From JBBSJZ01 sp041739875 (GTDB lineage Bacteria > Planctomycetota > Planctomycetia > Pirellulales > Pirellulaceae), in the NCBI GenBank assembly GCA_041739875.1, contig JBGSNA010000046.1:8393-72392 (forward strand): a stretch of 64,000 bases of DNA, in the 5' to 3' direction. This document shows, piece after piece, positions 61,673-64,000 of this stretch (position 1 is its first letter; each line of letters opens with the position of its first letter). The notes under the pieces are model-generated. The model had not been told where the DNA came from and did no database searches. It was given only the letters and a program-made list of their open reading frames with translations. The position numbers were made by a program, and so were the translations under genes.

Positions 61673-62725
61673 CTACGCCATTAGAAGAACGGCGAGTGCG
61701 TCGAGATAACGGTTGACGGTTTCGGCGGAGACTTTTTCCCAGCCGCTTGTTTTGTGTCGCAAGACAGCGAGCTTGAACGACTCGACGGCTTCTGACAGAT
61801 CTTGGGGAAGCTCAGGCAAATTCGCAAACGGTGTTACGATCGGTTTGGGCGCCTCGCTTGGATCTTCGTCCATTCGCGGGCCTGCGGGCTTGTTCGCGTC
61901 AAACGTCGTCAGCGGCTCGTCGCCGAAGTCGGGCTCTTCAGACCGCGGTCCCGTGGCAACACCGCTTGGATCATCATCATACGACTTCGTGCGTCCACCG
62001 CCTTGAGCAGGTAGCGTCACGTCTTCGTCCAAATCGACTTCGACCACTTGGCTATTCGTTGGACGTTGGGAATCCACACTCCCGTGAGCTTGCCAACGTT
62101 TTTCGCGCATTTGGGACACGCTCCACGATTCCTGCGTGGCACCTTCGAGCCAAAGTGGTGCGTCGTCCCAATCCAGTGCCGCGAGAAAGTGTGACCAGTA
62201 GATCCCGTTATACGTGTCATAAGTTGATCCGAAACGATCGAAAACGCGACGCAATCGCCCAACATGAGGCGCCGTCACGCCACCCACGCGTCGCGCCCAG
62301 GCATCGTCAGAATACGTCGTTGAACCTGAACCAGCTTCGATCGCTACAGCACGCCATTCGCTGATAATACGGCCCTTTTCCCAATTCGTGGTGCTGATCA
62401 ACAGATTCCACTGTCCGACGAAAGGCTCAGCAATTTGGATTGCGTGCTCGTCATCGTCGACATGGACGTCGGCATACTCACCCGAGACAACTTCGGGACC
62501 GTCCCAGGCCTGTTTGGCGGCTACCACGTCGTCCTCGACGATCGTCGACGCCTCGTCCGTGGTCTCGTCCGTGGTCTCGTCGCTATATCCTTCCACTGGA
62601 ACGTCATATTCGTCCATCGAGACGTCGGTGTCACGACTCATCTCAGGTTCGTAGTCATCAACGTTCTCGTAGACTTCATTGGTTTCTAAAGGCGATTCGT
62701 AAGATTCTTCAAAGCTCATCGGCAT
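61673..62725 (-). CDS. Acidic protein of unknown function with helical core; 3' end partly duplicated at 56.5 kb
   Basis: 350 residues from the ATG at 62725 (ATG 62719 and TTG 62764 also in frame). I do not recognise a named family, though it looks like a conserved planctomycete protein. Residues 1-95 are very acidic and contain an in-frame 12-bp duplication giving TDET-TDEA. A helical core (about 100-205) reads GQWNLLISTTNWEKGRIISE, RRVGGVTAPHVGRLRRVFDR and YWSHFLAALDWDDAPLWLEG, which could be a DNA-binding helix-turn-helix type domain. Then comes an acidic linker with two Asp-Glu-Asp segments and a C-terminal helix (DLSEAVESFKLAVLRHKTSG). There is no signal peptide. A nearly identical 188-bp piece of its 3' end lies 5 kb downstream. 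Confidence 0.75.
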   Translation of the reverse strand: MPMSFEESYESPLETNEVYENVDDYEPEMSRDTDVSMDEYDVPVEGYSDETTDETTDEASTIVEDDVVAAKQAWDGPEVVSGEYADVHVDDDEHAIQIAEPFVGQWNLLISTTNWEKGRIISEWRAVAIEAGSGSTTYSDDAWARRVGGVTAPHVGRLRRVFDRFGSTYDTYNGIYWSHFLAALDWDDAPLWLEGATQESWSVSQMREKRWQAHGSVDSQRPTNSQVVEVDLDEDVTLPAQGGGRTKSYDDDPSGVATGPRSEEPDFGDEPLTTFDANKPAGPRMDEDPSEAPKPIVTPFANLPELPQDLSEAVESFKLAVLRHKTSGWEKVSAETVNRYLDALAVLLMA

Positions 62726-62983
62726 CCGTCGCGCGGGAAAGTGTGCGTCAAAAAAAGACTCCAATCAACGACGCGTACGCTAGCTGATGAAGGGTACCTT
62801 CGTGAAGTCTCGACACTCCACAGAAGCGAGAGTTCGTGTTTTCCCGGTCCGAATGCCACGGTGAGTCAAACCTTGCCGTGGGGAAAAGATGTGCGGCTTT
62901 GGCAGGCGAGCGATCCCCGTCACTCAGAACGTCCTTTGCGAGAGCTGCATCACCCGTGTTGAGCGTTAGGTCTCAGCAAAGTG

Positions 62984-64000
62984 TCAAGCGGCTTTGAACG
63001 TGACGTGAGTGCGCGGGGCACGCTCGAGCGCGTCGATGCAGTACGTCGTGAGCGTTGCCTCAGCAACTTCGAAACCATGGCGAAACAGTAAGCTGAATTC
63101 ACTGTGCGTGAGTCGGCGGAGCGTCGTCTCGAGTTGGGACGCTTGCTGCACTTCGTTGTCCGTCAGTGCGAGCCGGTGATTGGATTGAGAGTGCAAGTGA
63201 ACTCGCTTATTTCTCAATCCCATTTTCAAGTAGGCACCCGTACCAGGGTTCTGTTTGAAATAATCCATAAGCATTCGCGCTCGCAGGCTGCGGACTTGAT
63301 CCGTCGCAACATCAACGAGCCGCATGGACGCATCCAAGAAACCAGGCCGCCATCGCTTTTCGCGTGATTCACTCGTCAAGGCACGCGAAGCATCGCAAAC
63401 AATTAGAAAATCAGTGTCTTCTCGCAACCCTTCACCGGGTTTGAACAGAGCCTCCACACCGAGGTTGTCGTAAACACCGCCATCCCACAAGTGCAACCGT
63501 TTGTATTTCGGCGCGATCGCATGCCATTCATCGTCGCGAAACTCGCTCCACCTGTAGTGCTTGGCTTTGACAATGAGCGGCCCGATCAATCCGGGCACTG
63601 CAGCCGAAGCGGCCAATGCATGGGACAAACGGAAATCAGGATCGGGAATGTATTTGGTTTGGTAGTCGCCCATCAAGTCTCGTTGGAACCGCCAATTTTT
63701 TCCAGTCTCGTAGCACGTCGCGTTAATGATCCATCGAGGTGAGCTCGGAAGATCAGCGAGGGTTCCCGCGATGCGCCACTGCTGTTCTATCGCGTCTCCC
63801 AAAACGCTCGCCCGCCCCGACGCGAGTCGCCACGGAAACATCAATGACTTGAGCGCATACGACCACTGCAAGTTCCTTGACGTCAGCAAGCGATGGATCT
63901 GGGGCACAACGTCGTGCAAGTACTCCGCACTACTTGGCCAGCGGTTTCCGGTTGAAGCAAAGACGAGCCCCGCCGCCAAGCTGCCACCAGAGACACTGGA
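62984..64000 (-). CDS. Patatin-like phospholipase, N-terminus outside the window
   Basis: 339 codons are visible; the frame runs off the right edge. The first visible residues are SSVSGGSLAAGLVFASTGNR, containing the nucleophile Ser of patatin-like hydrolases (SVSGGS) and the following small-residue helix. The second member of the dyad is Asp in LWDGGVYDNLGVEALF, the D-G-G motif. SHALAASAAVPGLIGPL between them is also typical. The family hydrolyses acyl esters of phospholipids or related lipids. The C-terminal part is charged and contains FDASMRLV-like helices and no extra domain that I recognise. The 258 bases after its stop contain an imperfect stem (62839-62887) and the upstream region of the next minus-strand gene. 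Confidence 0.8.
   Translation of the reverse strand, partial: SSVSGGSLAAGLVFASTGNRWPSSAEYLHDVVPQIHRLLTSRNLQWSYALKSLMFPWRLASGRASVLGDAIEQQWRIAGTLADLPSSPRWIINATCYETGKNWRFQRDLMGDYQTKYIPDPDFRLSHALAASAAVPGLIGPLIVKAKHYRWSEFRDDEWHAIAPKYKRLHLWDGGVYDNLGVEALFKPGEGLREDTDFLIVCDASRALTSESREKRWRPGFLDASMRLVDVATDQVRSLRARMLMDYFKQNPGTGAYLKMGLRNKRVHLHSQSNHRLALTDNEVQQASQLETTLRRLTHSEFSLLFRHGFEVAEATLTTYCIDALERAPRTHVTFKAA

Noticed and set aside
61831..62364. 177-codon plus-strand frame inside the gene of unknown function
   Set aside because: Very Arg/His/Pro-rich shadow. The opposite frame has a better composition and its 3' part is preserved in the fragment at 56.5 kb.

Overview
The window reads as planctomycete chromosome, most likely Pirellulaceae and close to Rhodopirellula. 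The grounds are gene content: six secreted sulfatases, two pairs of a cytochrome/DUF1549/DUF1553 protein with a Tat-exported DUF1501 protein, a DUF1559 prepilin-like protein, an extracellular protein with the planctomycete FEPLEQR-type N-terminus and dockerin repeats, a DUF6797 di-haem protein and a solitary GroES. Family names come from recalled motifs; no search was run.

Layout. 1-474: end of an NCS1-type permease and a small membrane protein. 0.7-10 kb: a catabolic run of GH78 alpha-L-rhamnosidase, two sulfatases one base apart, and an aldehyde dehydrogenase; this fits breakdown of a sulfated rhamnose-containing polysaccharide. 10.1-16 kb: a large unknown membrane-anchored protein, GDP-fucose synthesis (fcl, gmd) and GroES. 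16.1-21.1 kb: first DUF1501 and cytochrome/DUF1553 pair. 21.4-31.2 kb: four more sulfatases around an FHA-GGDEF protein, interrupted at 27.1-28.9 kb by a gene-poor island with a transposase remnant, a 137-bp palindromic element and two copies of a 278-bp repeat, one of which supplies the C-terminus of a GYF_2 protein. 31.3-38.6 kb: glutamate-synthase-like protein, DUF6797 di-haem protein, DUF6268 barrel, parvulin and acetyltransferase. 38.6-45.6 kb: PqqD/M50/HlyD fusion, HlyD adaptor and GAF-HlyD fusion, divergent from a TolC-like lipoprotein; this is the best candidate for an undescribed export system because no motor is visible. 45.6-50.8 kb: pseudouridine synthase, putative molybdenum-cofactor carrier, unknown secreted protein, small membrane protein and second DUF1501 protein. 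50.9-56.5 kb: second cytochrome/DUF1553 protein and a PQQ-type beta-propeller with membrane tail. 56.5-61.7 kb: a surface-protein block (DUF1559, a 121-aa secreted protein, Lnt-like acyltransferase, dockerin protein) lying between an intact gene of unknown function (61673-62725) and a nearly identical 188-bp piece of its 3' end (56515-56702). The window ends inside a patatin-like phospholipase.

Across the window there are many perfect or near-perfect tandem duplications of 12-18 bp, both between genes and in frame within genes. Many start codons are uncertain because Shine-Dalgarno sequences are weak; where a strong one decides the start it is noted. No rRNA, tRNA, CRISPR array or replication origin was seen.
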